Below, one piece after another: positions 17,141 to 25,976 of a stretch of 64,000 nt of DNA. A model generated the notes under the pieces. That model ran no database searches. It was given only the letters and a program-made list of their open reading frames with translations, and had not been told where the DNA came from. The DNA is from an uncultured bacterium. GTDB lineage: Bacteria; Bacillota; Clostridia; Lachnospirales; Lachnospiraceae. Position numbers and translations under genes: made by a program. Location: positions 1-64,000 of the forward strand of contig CAJMMS010000002.1 of assembly GCA_905214675.1 (NCBI GenBank). The letters are read 5' to 3'. Numbering within the stretch: position 1 is the stretch's first letter; each line of letters opens with the position of its first letter.

Positions 17141-17881
17141 ATGAAAAAATGGAAGGGAGTCCTGACAGTTTTTCTGGCAGCGTCGTGCCTTGGCGGGTGC
17201 AGTCAGTTCAAGGCTGAGCACAATGCAGTAAAATTGAAAAAGGACGGCAGTGTACAGGCGGCTGTGATCGATACTCTGGATAAGTCTTATTACAGCAGAG
17301 AGGAACTGGAAAAAGCGGTTGATGATGCAGTGGCGCAGTACAATGACTCACAGGAAAAGTCACCGATCGTTGTGAAAAAGTTTTCCGGTGAAGAAAGTAA
17401 TGTTGAACTGTATATAGATTATGCCGCAGCAGAGGACTATCAGAAATTTAATAATGTTACTTTTTATGCAGGAGATCTGCAGGGGGCGTACGATGGAAAG
17501 TATGAATTTCCGGATGAATTTCTGAAAGTAGAGAATGGAAAAGTCACAGAAACGGTGACAAGATCCGATATTCTGAGCGGACTGAATTATGAGGTGCTGA
17601 TCTATTCAGAAGAGATGGATGTGGAAGTGCCGGGGAAGATTTTGTACATCAGTTCCGATGCAATGGTGACAGGAAGAAAAACGGTGACCAACATTCCGGA
17701 AGAGATACAGAAGCAGGAAGAGACTGAGACATCCGGAACATCGGAAGAAGAGACACAGGCAGATGGAGCAGAAAAGGGACAGTTCGAGGTAGAATCGGAC
17801 AGTGAAACACAGACAGAGACCGCGGATGATTCCGGGGAAGAAACAAAACATACACTGACGTATGTAATATATCAGATGTGA
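17141..17881 (+). CDS. Lipoprotein of unknown function
   Basis: A 246-residue predicted lipoprotein. The N terminus has a short basic region, a hydrophobic stretch and a lipobox (CLGGC, cleavage before the cysteine near residue 20), so it should be anchored to the outer face of the membrane. The middle (about 40-195) is a mixed alpha/beta region with no family I can name. The last 55 residues are a low-complexity acidic Glu/Thr/Ser tail. The start ATG at 17141 follows GAGGCGGGG; the frame is open back to 17009, overlapping recO, but that part is not protein-like. It sits between recO and the glycyl-tRNA synthetase gene, a common position for small envelope proteins in Lachnospiraceae; the function cannot be read from that. 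Confidence 0.75.
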   Translation: MKKWKGVLTVFLAASCLGGCSQFKAEHNAVKLKKDGSVQAAVIDTLDKSYYSREELEKAVDDAVAQYNDSQEKSPIVVKKFSGEESNVELYIDYAAAEDYQKFNNVTFYAGDLQGAYDGKYEFPDEFLKVENGKVTETVTRSDILSGLNYEVLIYSEEMDVEVPGKILYISSDAMVTGRKTVTNIPEEIQKQEETETSGTSEEETQADGAEKGQFEVESDSETQTETADDSGEETKHTLTYVIYQM

Positions 17882-17889
17882 GATGACTT

Positions 17890-17979
17890 CCGCCTCTGAA
17901 GGCGGCGGGCAACAAGTATCAATCAACGTGAATAAAGAAGGAAACTTCTTTGAATATATGTATATGCCGCAGAAGCGGC
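17890..17979 (+). promoter_or_regulatory. Leader of the glycyl-tRNA synthetase gene with three short hairpins
   Basis: Three perfect stems lie in a row before glyQS: CCGCC/GGCGG (17890-17894, 17901-17905), AAAGAAG/CTTCTTT with a GAAA loop (17934-17940, 17945-17951), and GCCGC/GCGGC with an AGAA loop (17966-17970, 17975-17979), the last just before the ribosome site. No T-box core (AGGGTGG..ACCGCG) is present, so this is not a classical tRNA-sensing leader. Confidence 0.4.
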
Positions 17980-17995
17980 CGACAGGAGGACACAC

Positions 17996-19384
17996 ATGGA
18001 AAAAACAATGGAAAAGATCGTGGCACTGGCAAAATCCAGAGGTTTTGTATATCCGGGTTCCGAGATTTACGGAGGTCTGGCAAATACCTGGGATTACGGT
18101 AATCTTGGTGTAGAACTGAAAAACAATGTGAAACAGGCATGGTGGAAGAAATTTATTACCGAGAATCCGTACAATGTAGGCGTTGACTGCGCAATCCTGA
18201 TGAATCCACAGACCTGGGTAGCATCCGGACATCTTGGAGGCTTTTCAGATCCGCTGATGGACTGTAAAGAATGTCATGAGCGTTTCCGTGCAGATAAGCT
18301 GATCGAGGACTTCTGCGATGAGAAAGACATCGCACTGGAAGGTTCAGTAGATGGATGGACACAGGAACAGATGCGTGATTTCATCGAGGAGCATCAGATT
18401 CCATGCCCGACCTGCGGCAAACATAATTTCACAGATATCCGCCAGTTCAACCTGATGTTCAAGACATTCCAGGGTGTAACAGAAGATGCGAAAAATACAG
18501 TCTACTTAAGACCGGAAACAGCACAGGGTATCTTTGTAAACTTTAAAAACGTACAGAGAACATCCAGAAAGAAGATTCCGTTTGGTATCGGTCAGATCGG
18601 TAAATCATTCCGTAATGAGATCACACCGGGTAACTTCACATTCCGTACCAGAGAGTTCGAGCAGATGGAACTGGAGTTCTTCTGTGAGCCGGGTACCGAC
18701 CTTGACTGGTTCCAGTACTGGAGAGCGTTCTGCATTGACTGGCTGAAGAACCTGGGTATGAAAGAGGATGAGATGCGTGCGCGTGATCATTCACCGGAAG
18801 AACTGTGCTTCTACAGCAAAGGAACGACTGACATCGAGTTCCTGTTCCCGTTTGGATGGGGCGAACTGTGGGGTATCGCAGACCGTACGGACTATGACCT
18901 GACACAGCATCAGAATGTATCCGGACAGGATATGAGTTATTTTGATGATGAGAAGAAGGAAAAATACATTCCGTATGTTATCGAGCCTTCTCTGGGTGCA
19001 GACCGTGTGGTTCTGGCATTCCTGTGCAGTGCTTATGATGAGGAAGAACTGGAAGGCGGCGATATGCGTACTGTACTGCATTTCCATCCGGCACTGGCAC
19101 CGGTTAAGATCGGTGTGCTGCCGTTGTCAAAGAAACTGAACGAAGGTGCAACCAAAGTATTTGAACAGCTCTCCAAAAAATGGAACTGCGAATACGATGA
19201 CCGCGGAAACATCGGAAAACGTTACCGCAGACAGGATGAGATCGGTACACCGTTCTGCGTAACCTATGATTTCGATTCCGAAGAAGACGGAGCCGTTACC
19301 GTTCGTGACCGTGATACCATGGAGCAGGAGCGTATCAAGATTGAAGATCTGGCAGCTTATTTCGAAGAAAAACTGGCATACTAA
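17996..19384 (+). CDS. glyQS: Glycyl-tRNA synthetase, dimeric single-chain type
   Basis: A 462-residue class II synthetase that charges tRNA-Gly in the cytoplasm. It is the alpha2 (eukaryote/archaea-like) form, with catalytic core and anticodon-binding domain in one chain, rather than the alpha2-beta2 GlyQ/GlyS form. Visible motifs: motif 2 region [19 protein letters not shown] near residue 204, motif 3 near [12 protein letters not shown], and the C-terminal anticodon domain starting at [13 protein letters not shown] zinc-type cysteine set is present (CKECHE and CPTCGK). Start behind ACAGGAGG. A terminator follows at 19490. Confidence 0.97.
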   Translation: MEKTMEKIVALAKSRGFVYPGSEIYGGLANTWDYGNLGVELKNNVKQAWWKKFITENPYNVGVDCAILMNPQTWVASGHLGGFSDPLMDCKECHERFRADKLIEDFCDEKDIALEGSVDGWTQEQMRDFIEEHQIPCPTCGKHNFTDIRQFNLMFKTFQGVTEDAKNTVYLRPETAQGIFVNFKNVQRTSRKKIPFGIGQIGKSFRNEITPGNFTFRTREFEQMELEFFCEPGTDLDWFQYWRAFCIDWLKNLGMKEDEMRARDHSPEELCFYSKGTTDIEFLFPFGWGELWGIADRTDYDLTQHQNVSGQDMSYFDDEKKEKYIPYVIEPSLGADRVVLAFLCSAYDEEELEGGDMRTVLHFHPALAPVKIGVLPLSKKLNEGATKVFEQLSKKWNCEYDDRGNIGKRYRRQDEIGTPFCVTYDFDSEEDGAVTVRDRDTMEQERIKIEDLAAYFEEKLAY

Positions 19385-19489
19385 GATGGTTTTGTCACGC
19401 ACCATTTATAGAAAGAGGAGTTTTCTCTGACTAAGATGGACTGTACAAAATATACAAAAAATAATAGATAAAATGCAATAAACTATACA

Positions 19490-19525
19490 AAAAGCAGAAA
19501 GAACCTTGTGGGACTTTCTGCTTTT
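19490..19525 (+). terminator. Terminator of glyQS
   Basis: A perfect 12-bp inverted repeat: AAAAGCAGAAAG at 19490-19501 and CTTTCTGCTTTT at 19514-19525. It stands about 105 bp after the stop codon. The T run is short (four), so termination may be partial. The loop and 3' arm overlap the -35 region of the next gene's promoter. Confidence 0.75.
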
Positions 19526-19535
19526 GTGCTATAAT
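19506..19535 (+). promoter_or_regulatory. Promoter of the phosphofructokinase gene
   Basis: TTGTGG (19506-19511) and a consensus TATAAT (19530-19535) are separated by 18 bp; TGC before the -10 box makes it an extended -10 promoter. The -35 box lies inside the loop of the glyQS terminator. Confidence 0.65.
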
Positions 19536-19543
19536 AAAACAAC

Positions 19544-19572
19544 TATGATGCCAGGGTCAAAAAGATTTTGAC
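19544..19572 (+). repeat. Short copy of an interspersed hairpin motif in the pfk leader
   Basis: TATGATGCCAGGGTCAAAA (19544-19562) is followed after three bases by TTTTGAC (19566-19572), giving a 7-bp hairpin with a three-base loop. Related sequence occurs at 36207-36224 (minus strand) and at the ends of the larger repeats at 47238 and 49963. It is transcribed as part of the 5' leader. Confidence 0.5.
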
Positions 19573-19606
19573 AAATGCTCAAAAAAGTATAAGGAGGACT
19601 TGTGTT

Positions 19607-20842
19607 ATGGGAATGCGAAACATTATTGTAGGACAGTCTGGAGGGCCAACTTCAGTTATCAATTCCAGTCTTGCGGGGGTTTACAAGACAGCGATTGAGC
19701 GTGGGTTTGACAAAGTATATGGTATGCTGCATGGAATCCAGGGATTTCTGGATGAACAGTATGTGGATCTTTCTACGCAGATTCATTCGGATATGGACAT
19801 TGAACTTCTGAAGAGGACACCATCGGCATTTCTTGGTTCCTGCCGCTACAAACTTCCGGAGATCCACGAGGATATGGCAATCTATGAAAAGATTTTCGGA
19901 ATTCTGGATAAGCTGGAGATTGAAGCATTTATCTATATTGGCGGAAACGATTCCATGGATACCATCAAAAAGCTTTCGGATTATGCAATCGTTAAGGGAC
20001 ATAAACAGAAATTTTTAGGTGTACCAAAGACTATTGACAACGATCTTGCACTGACTGACCACACACCGGGATTTGGAAGTGCAGCCAAATACATCGGGGC
20101 ATCGACAAAAGAGGTGATCCGCGATGCACTGGGACTGACTTACAAAAAAGAGATGATCACGATCATTGAAGTCATGGGAAGAAATGCCGGATGGCTCACA
20201 GGAGCAACAGCACTTGCCAAAACAGAAGAATGTGAAGGACCGGATCTTATTTACCTGCCGGAAGTACCATTTGATATCGATGCATTTCTGGCAAAGATCA
20301 GAGAACTGCTCAAACAGAAAAAATCAATCGTTGTTGCTGTATCGGAAGGAATCAAACTTCCGGACGGACGTTATGTGTGTGAACTGTCCGGCGGCGGAGA
20401 TTATGTAGATGCATTCGGACACAAACAGCTTACCGGAACAGCCGCGTATCTGGCAAACTTCCTGGGAGCTGAGATCGGCTGCAAGACAAGGGCAGTGGAA
20501 TTTTCAACCCTGCAGCGAAGTGCATCCCATATGGCGTCCCGTGTAGATATCAATGAGGCTTTTATGGTAGGCGGTGCAGCGGTGAAAGCGGCAGATGAAG
20601 GAGACAGCGGCAAGATGGTCGTGATCGACCGTGTTTCCGATGATCCTTATATGAGCGCAGCCGGTATCTATGATGTCCACAAGATTGCCAACAACGAAAA
20701 GACCGTTCCAAGAAACTGGCTGAATGAAACGGCAGACTATGTGACAGAAGAATTTATCAACTACATTGAACCCCTGATCCAGGGGGATTATTCACCATTT
20801 ATGGTAAACGGACTTCCACAGCATCTGGTTCTGAAAAAATAA
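19607..20842 (+). CDS. 6-phosphofructokinase, probably PPi-dependent
   Basis: A 411-residue phosphofructokinase, the committing step of glycolysis. The phosphoryl donor site reads GGNDS near residue 106 and the catalytic block reads PKTIDNDL near residue 138. In this family a lysine in PKTIDND (instead of glycine in PGTIDND) and an aspartate at the fourth position of GGxDS mark pyrophosphate users, so PPi rather than ATP is the likely donor and the reaction would be reversible. The asparagine at the third position, usually aspartate, is unusual. The length exceeds the 320-residue bacterial ATP enzyme. Start behind AAGGAGG. The next gene is pyruvate phosphate dikinase, another PPi-linked enzyme. 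Confidence 0.85.
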   Translation: MGMRNIIVGQSGGPTSVINSSLAGVYKTAIERGFDKVYGMLHGIQGFLDEQYVDLSTQIHSDMDIELLKRTPSAFLGSCRYKLPEIHEDMAIYEKIFGILDKLEIEAFIYIGGNDSMDTIKKLSDYAIVKGHKQKFLGVPKTIDNDLALTDHTPGFGSAAKYIGASTKEVIRDALGLTYKKEMITIIEVMGRNAGWLTGATALAKTEECEGPDLIYLPEVPFDIDAFLAKIRELLKQKKSIVVAVSEGIKLPDGRYVCELSGGGDYVDAFGHKQLTGTAAYLANFLGAEIGCKTRAVEFSTLQRSASHMASRVDINEAFMVGGAAVKAADEGDSGKMVVIDRVSDDPYMSAAGIYDVHKIANNEKTVPRNWLNETADYVTEEFINYIEPLIQGDYSPFMVNGLPQHLVLKK

Positions 20843-20873
20843 CAAAAAAACTTCTTTTTTTGCGGGCAATAGC

Positions 20874-20901
20874 TTGACTGAGAGCAGATTTATGTTAGAA
20901 T
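20874..20901 (+). promoter_or_regulatory. Promoter of ppdK
   Basis: TTGACT (20874-20879) and TAGAAT (20896-20901), 16 bp apart, about 70 bp before the start codon. Confidence 0.7.
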
Positions 20902-20970
20902 AATACTGTATGAAAGTTAAAAAGTTCTGACTGAACTGTATACAATTACTTTTGAGGAGGAAATAACACA

Positions 20971-23604
20971 ATGGCAACAAAATGGGTTTATATGTTCAAG
21001 GAAGGCGACGCCACCATGAGAAACCTGCTTGGTGGAAAAGGTGCCAACCTTGCTGAAATGACCAACCTTGGTCTGCCGGTACCACAGGGCTTCACGATCA
21101 CAACAGAAGCTTGTACACAGTACTATGAAGATGGCAGAAAGATCAACGACGAGATCATGGGACAGATCATGGAAGCGATCGACAAAATGGAAGGCATTAC
21201 AGGCAAAAAATTCGGAGATAAAGAGAATCCACTTCTGGTTTCTGTTCGTTCCGGAGCAAGAGCTTCTATGCCTGGTATGATGGACACGATCCTGAACTTA
21301 GGTCTGAATGAAGAAGTTGTTGAGACACTGGCACAGGCATCCGGCAATCCACGTTGGGCTTGGGACTGCTACAGAAGATTTATCCAGATGTTCTCAGACG
21401 TAGTTATGGAAGTAGGTAAAAAATACTTCGAAGAGCTGATCGACAAGATGAAAGAAGAAAAAGGCGTTAAACAGGACGTAGACCTGGATGCTGATGATCT
21501 TAAGAAACTGGCTGAACAGTTCAAAGCTGAGTACAAAGAGAAGATCGGTAAAGACTTCCCGACAGACCCGAAGGAACAGCTTATGGAAGCTATCAAAGCT
21601 GTATTCCGTTCATGGGATAACCCAAGAGCAAATGTATATCGTCGTGACAACGATATCCCATATTCATGGGGAACCGCTGTAAACGTACAGATGATGGCAT
21701 TTGGTAACATGGGTGATGACTGCGGTACAGGTGTTGCATTTACACGTGACCCGGCTACAGGAGAAAATGGTCTGTTTGGTGAATTCCTGACAAACGCACA
21801 GGGCGAAGACGTAGTTGCTGGTGTTCGTACACCTATGCACATTTCCGAAATGGAAGAAAAATTCCCTGAAGCATTCGTACAGTTCAAGAACGTATGCGAA
21901 ACTCTGGAAAAACACTACAGAGATATGCAGGATATGGAGTTCACAGTAGAACATGGTAAACTGTACATGCTGCAGACACGTAATGGTAAGAGAACTGCAA
22001 AAGCTGCTCTGAAGATCGCTTGTGACCTGGTAGATGAAGGCATGAGAACAGAAGAAGAAGCTGTAGCAATGATCGACCCACGTAACCTGGATTCTCTGTT
22101 GCATCCACAGTTCGATGCTGCTGCACTGAAAGCTGCTGAACCACTGGCAAAAGCACTGGGTGCTTCACCGGGAGCTGCTTGCGGTAAGATCGTATTCACA
22201 GCCGATGACGCTGTAGAATGGGCTGCAAGAGGAGAAAAAGTTGTTCTGGTTCGTCTTGAGACATCACCGGAAGACATCACAGGTATGAAATCTGCACAGG
22301 GTATCCTGACAGTTCGTGGTGGTATGACATCTCACGCTGCTGTAGTAGCCCGTGGTATGGGTACATGCTGTGTATCCGGATGCGGCGACATCACTATGGA
22401 CGAAGCAAACAAGAAATTTACACTGGCTGGAAAAGAATATCACGAAGGTGATTGCATTTCCCTGGACGGTTCCACAGGTAATATCTATGACGGCATCATC
22501 CCGACCGTACCGGCAACCATCGCTGGTGAATTCGGAAGAATCATGGGATGGGCTGATAAATTCAGAACTATGAAAGTTCGTACAAACGCAGACACACCGG
22601 CAGACGCTAAAAAAGCTCGTGAGCTGGGTGCAGAAGGTATCGGTCTTTGCCGTACAGAGCATATGTTCTTCGAAGGCAACAGAATTGATGCATTCCGTGA
22701 AATGATCTGCTCTGAAACTGTAGAAGAAAGAGAAGCTGCACTGGCTAAGATCCTTCCGGAACAGCAGGGCGACTTCGAAAAACTGTATGAAGCACTGGAA
22801 GGTAACCCAGTTACCATCCGTTTCCTGGATCCGCCTCTGCATGAGTTCGTTCCGACGGAAGAAGAGGACATCAAGAAACTGGCTGACGCACAGGGCAAGA
22901 CTGTTGAACAGATCAAAGCTATCATCGACAGCCTGCATGAGTTCAACCCGATGATGGGTCATCGTGGATGCCGTCTGGCAGTTACTTATCCGGAAATCGC
23001 TAAAATGCAGACAACAGCCGTTATCCGTGCAGCTATCAATGTAAAGAAAGCTCATCCGGACTGGGCAGTTAAACCGGAAATCATGATCCCACTGGTTGGT
23101 GACATCAAAGAGCTGAAATACGTTAAGAAGTTCGTTGTTGAGACAGCAGACGCTGAAATCGCAGCAGCAGGAAGCGATCTGGAATACGAAGTAGGTACTA
23201 TGATCGAGATCCCGAGAGCAGCACTGACTGCTGACGATATCGCAAAAGAAGCTGACTTCTTCTGCTTCGGTACAAACGACCTGACTCAGATGACATACGG
23301 CTTCTCACGTGATGATGCTGGTAAATTCCTGGATGCTTACTACGATGCTAAGATCTTCGAAAACGATCCGTTCGCAAAACTGGATCAGGTTGGCGTTGGC
23401 AAACTGATGAAGATGGCTATCGAATTAGGAAAACCGGTTAATCCGAAACTGCACGTAGGTATCTGCGGCGAACATGGTGGAGATCCAAGCTCTGTAGAAT
23501 TCTGCAACAGCATTGGTCTTGACTATGTATCCTGCTCACCGTTCCGTGTACCGATCGCTCGTCTGGCAGCAGCTCAGGCAGCAATCGCTCAGAAGAACGC
23601 ATAA
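20971..23604 (+). CDS. ppdK: Pyruvate, phosphate dikinase
   Basis: An 877-residue PPDK that interconverts pyruvate, ATP and Pi with phosphoenolpyruvate, AMP and PPi. N-terminal nucleotide-binding domain begins at LLGGKGANLAEM; the swivelling phosphohistidine domain has GGMTSHAAVVARGMG with the catalytic histidine near residue 456; the C-terminal PEP-binding barrel has FGTNDLTQMTYGFSRDD and the catalytic cysteine in HVGICGEHGGDP. Length is normal. Codon use is strongly biased, as in abundant proteins. It begins behind GAGGAGG and ends in a clear terminator. With the preceding PPi-type PFK it would allow a pyrophosphate-linked glycolysis. Confidence 0.98.
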   Translation: MATKWVYMFKEGDATMRNLLGGKGANLAEMTNLGLPVPQGFTITTEACTQYYEDGRKINDEIMGQIMEAIDKMEGITGKKFGDKENPLLVSVRSGARASMPGMMDTILNLGLNEEVVETLAQASGNPRWAWDCYRRFIQMFSDVVMEVGKKYFEELIDKMKEEKGVKQDVDLDADDLKKLAEQFKAEYKEKIGKDFPTDPKEQLMEAIKAVFRSWDNPRANVYRRDNDIPYSWGTAVNVQMMAFGNMGDDCGTGVAFTRDPATGENGLFGEFLTNAQGEDVVAGVRTPMHISEMEEKFPEAFVQFKNVCETLEKHYRDMQDMEFTVEHGKLYMLQTRNGKRTAKAALKIACDLVDEGMRTEEEAVAMIDPRNLDSLLHPQFDAAALKAAEPLAKALGASPGAACGKIVFTADDAVEWAARGEKVVLVRLETSPEDITGMKSAQGILTVRGGMTSHAAVVARGMGTCCVSGCGDITMDEANKKFTLAGKEYHEGDCISLDGSTGNIYDGIIPTVPATIAGEFGRIMGWADKFRTMKVRTNADTPADAKKARELGAEGIGLCRTEHMFFEGNRIDAFREMICSETVEEREAALAKILPEQQGDFEKLYEALEGNPVTIRFLDPPLHEFVPTEEEDIKKLADAQGKTVEQIKAIIDSLHEFNPMMGHRGCRLAVTYPEIAKMQTTAVIRAAINVKKAHPDWAVKPEIMIPLVGDIKELKYVKKFVVETADAEIAAAGSDLEYEVGTMIEIPRAALTADDIAKEADFFCFGTNDLTQMTYGFSRDDAGKFLDAYYDAKIFENDPFAKLDQVGVGKLMKMAIELGKPVNPKLHVGICGEHGGDPSSVEFCNSIGLDYVSCSPFRVPIARLAAAQAAIAQKNA

Positions 23605-23687
23605 TTTGAGCATGATCACAGGGCAGTAAATGTCCTGAAACATAAAGACACCTGATCTGATCAGGTAATAGTCCAAGCGTAAATCAG

Positions 23688-23734
23688 GACTCCTGGAATC
23701 CTGGAGATGATCCAAGGTTTCAGGGGTCTTTTTT
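23688..23734 (+). terminator. Terminator of ppdK
   Basis: GACTCCTGGAA (23688-23698) pairs with TTTCAGGGGTC (23718-23728), with G-T pairs, followed by six T. A separate palindrome, ACCTGATC with TGATCAGGT, lies just before it (about 23650-23666). Confidence 0.85.
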
Positions 23735-23810
23735 GTTGCAGTGACGAGAAAATATGCAAAAAGCGACAAAATACCACCTTTTTGTTGGAAAAAAGAAAAA
23801 CTTATTGTGC

Positions 23811-23816
23811 TATAAT
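23811..23816 (+). promoter_or_regulatory. Extended -10 promoter before the AraC-type regulator
   Basis: TATAAT preceded by TGC (extended -10); no good -35 is present. The 220-bp leader that follows contains a 9-bp perfect hairpin (TGCCAGAAT 23841-23849 with ATTCTGGCA 23864-23872) with an outer ATCTG/CAGAT pair. Confidence 0.5.
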
Positions 23817-24035
23817 AGAAAAGATAGCTTGTAGATCTGATGCCAGAATTTCCGGACATGGAGATTCTGGCATTTACAGATAGAATGGAAATTCCTGGAA
23901 TCAGCAGAAGGAGTTTGGCATCCCCGGAGTGATAACATACAATAAAAAAATATGCCTCGTAGACCTGGCAAAGACGGACGAAACGAAGCATACGATGGAG
24001 ATGACGGAAAATCAGAAAGATAAGGATAAAAAGAT

Positions 24036-25958
24036 ATGGCAGATATATCATTTCAGGATGCAGGCAGTGGGCTGTGGGATGAAATGCAGGAATGTTTGAT
24101 TTATATACAGAACCATCCGGAGCAGAATATTACAGCAGAGGAACTGGCCGGAAGAATGGCATATGATCCGATGGAGTTTGCCTATTTGTTTGATCTGTTT
24201 TTTGAAAAAAGAATCGAAAAATGGGAAGCAGAAGTGGTCCGGTCCTATAAAGGATCCGGCAGGATGCCATATGAAAGAGCGGCAGACAGAACGTGGATCG
24301 ATGTCTGTTTTATTCGAAGAGGCACACAGAAACTGGCGGCGCAGCCGGTTTTTGCTGAAGAAAGCAAGGGCAGTTCTTTTTTGGAGACAGGAATGAAAAA
24401 TATTGAGGCGTATGCCAGAGAGCAGTGGAAAAAGCGAATCCGTATAAAAGAGCGTATGCTGTTCTGGTGGCATGACAGCGAATATCATTTTCACTTTCTT
24501 ATGGGAAGTCAAAAGACGGAAGAGGAGTCAGAAAAAGGGACGAATACATTTGAAATTGAATTAGAGGCATCAGATTATGCAGTATTTACCTGGAAGGAAA
24601 ATACTGCCGGTAAGCCGGAAGAAGAGATGCTGAAAGCCGTATTGAAGTATGCCCTGTGTGACTGGGAAAAAGAGACCCAGATAGCCTATGACCGGAATAA
24701 AATTTATTTTATTTCCTATGAAAATGGAAAGTACGCTGTTTATATGCCTCTGAAAAAGAGGATTCAGGAAAATTATAAGATCAAACACGAAAACAGAGAA
24801 CGGAAAATTTACGGTCTGGATGAATGGATCGATTACATAGATGAACATATTGAGGAAGAACTGACAGCAAAAGATCTTGCAGCAGTCTTTGGCTATTCTG
24901 AGCGCCATTTTCGAAATGTGTTCCAGATTTATTATGATGTAAAACTAAATGACTATATACGAAAAAGAAAATTACATTTTGCCGCACAGGAATTAAAAAA
25001 TGGAAAAAAACCAGAAAAAGTGGCCAGAAAATATGCCTTTAAAAGCAACGTCAGATTCAGCAGAGCTTTTCACGGAGAATACGGTATGACACCGGCGAAA
25101 TATTATAAAGAAGAGTTTCAGAATGAAGAATGGATCCGCTACATTGATCAGCATATTACAGAAGATCTGACGGTGGAGCGTCTTGCAGCAGAATTTCATT
25201 ATTCGAAGGATCATTTTCGCAAGGAATTCCAGGATGCTTTTGGAGTGGGACCGGTGACTTATATCACACAGCGGAAAGTGCGTCTTGCAGCACAGAAACT
25301 GCGGGAAGGAAAGACAATCGATGAAGCTGGAAAAGTGTTTGGATTTCATTCACGAAATGGATTTGATAAAGCATTTCGCAGAGTATTTTATACCAGTCCG
25401 GCAAAATATGCAAAAGCAAAACCGGAGGTCGTAAACCTCAATCGTTATTATTCAGAATATAAAAATAAAATAAAAGTCTCATATATTGAGATGGATGAGA
25501 TCAAAATGGCGGGCTGGACGATCATTGCCAATCGCCGGGAGGCAGATATTCCGGCACAACTGGCATTCTGGCTCGATAAACATTCTTTGCAGTATCAGAA
25601 ACTGAATACACTTTCAGAGGAGGGAAAAGGCAGAGATAAGATTGCCCTGTGGTACAGGGAAAAGAAAAATATCGAGTATATTCTGGGATCGATCGTAGAC
25701 TCTTTTGACGGCATTCCGGAAGATGCATTCCAGGTTACGATCGCAGCCGGACGTTATGCAGTTTTTGAATCGGATCAGGAAAATGATATGGAAAATCTGC
25801 CGGAAACCGTGCGGATGTTTGCAAGATGTGTGCTGTATGGCTGGATACGGGAACACAGGGACATGCTGTGTCTGCAACGAGTCAGCTTTGAACGTTATAC
25901 AGATCAGAAAATGTATCTTTATGTTCCGGTCAACGAAACAGAGAATGGAAAAAAGTAA
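24036..25958 (+). CDS. Multidomain AraC-type regulator with duplicated HTH and effector domains
   Basis: A 640-residue regulator with an unusual repeated layout. Residues about 8-60 look like half an AraC helix-turn-helix (NITAEELAGRMAYDP). A GyrI-like effector region follows (about 70-250). Then come two full AraC-type DNA-binding domains in tandem (about 260-355 and 365-460; each with LTAKDLAAVFGYSERHFR- or LTVERLAAEFHYSKDHFR-type first HTH), and a second GyrI-like region (about 466-640). Typical AraC proteins have one such DNA-binding unit of about 100 residues. It ends 18 bp before the GTG of the broken barrel protein and could be cotranscribed with, and control, the uptake locus downstream; that is inference. 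No membrane segment is seen. Confidence 0.82.
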   Translation: MADISFQDAGSGLWDEMQECLIYIQNHPEQNITAEELAGRMAYDPMEFAYLFDLFFEKRIEKWEAEVVRSYKGSGRMPYERAADRTWIDVCFIRRGTQKLAAQPVFAEESKGSSFLETGMKNIEAYAREQWKKRIRIKERMLFWWHDSEYHFHFLMGSQKTEEESEKGTNTFEIELEASDYAVFTWKENTAGKPEEEMLKAVLKYALCDWEKETQIAYDRNKIYFISYENGKYAVYMPLKKRIQENYKIKHENRERKIYGLDEWIDYIDEHIEEELTAKDLAAVFGYSERHFRNVFQIYYDVKLNDYIRKRKLHFAAQELKNGKKPEKVARKYAFKSNVRFSRAFHGEYGMTPAKYYKEEFQNEEWIRYIDQHITEDLTVERLAAEFHYSKDHFRKEFQDAFGVGPVTYITQRKVRLAAQKLREGKTIDEAGKVFGFHSRNGFDKAFRRVFYTSPAKYAKAKPEVVNLNRYYSEYKNKIKVSYIEMDEIKMAGWTIIANRREADIPAQLAFWLDKHSLQYQKLNTLSEEGKGRDKIALWYREKKNIEYILGSIVDSFDGIPEDAFQVTIAAGRYAVFESDQENDMENLPETVRMFARCVLYGWIREHRDMLCLQRVSFERYTDQKMYLYVPVNETENGKK

Positions 25959-25976
25959 GAAATGGAGGAGCAGAAC

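Noticed and set aside
17890..17995. T-box riboswitch before glyQS
   Set aside because: The conserved AGGGTGG..ACCGCG antiterminator core is missing.
23840..23926. Possible 28-codon leader peptide before the AraC gene
   Set aside because: It has no ribosome site and coincides with a strong inverted repeat, which explains its sequence better than coding does.
23536..24051. Leftward open frame of 171 codons between ppdK and the AraC gene
   Set aside because: It overlaps the end of ppdK and crosses the ppdK terminator and the promoter region; the composition is hydrophobic without family features, and it is best seen as chance.
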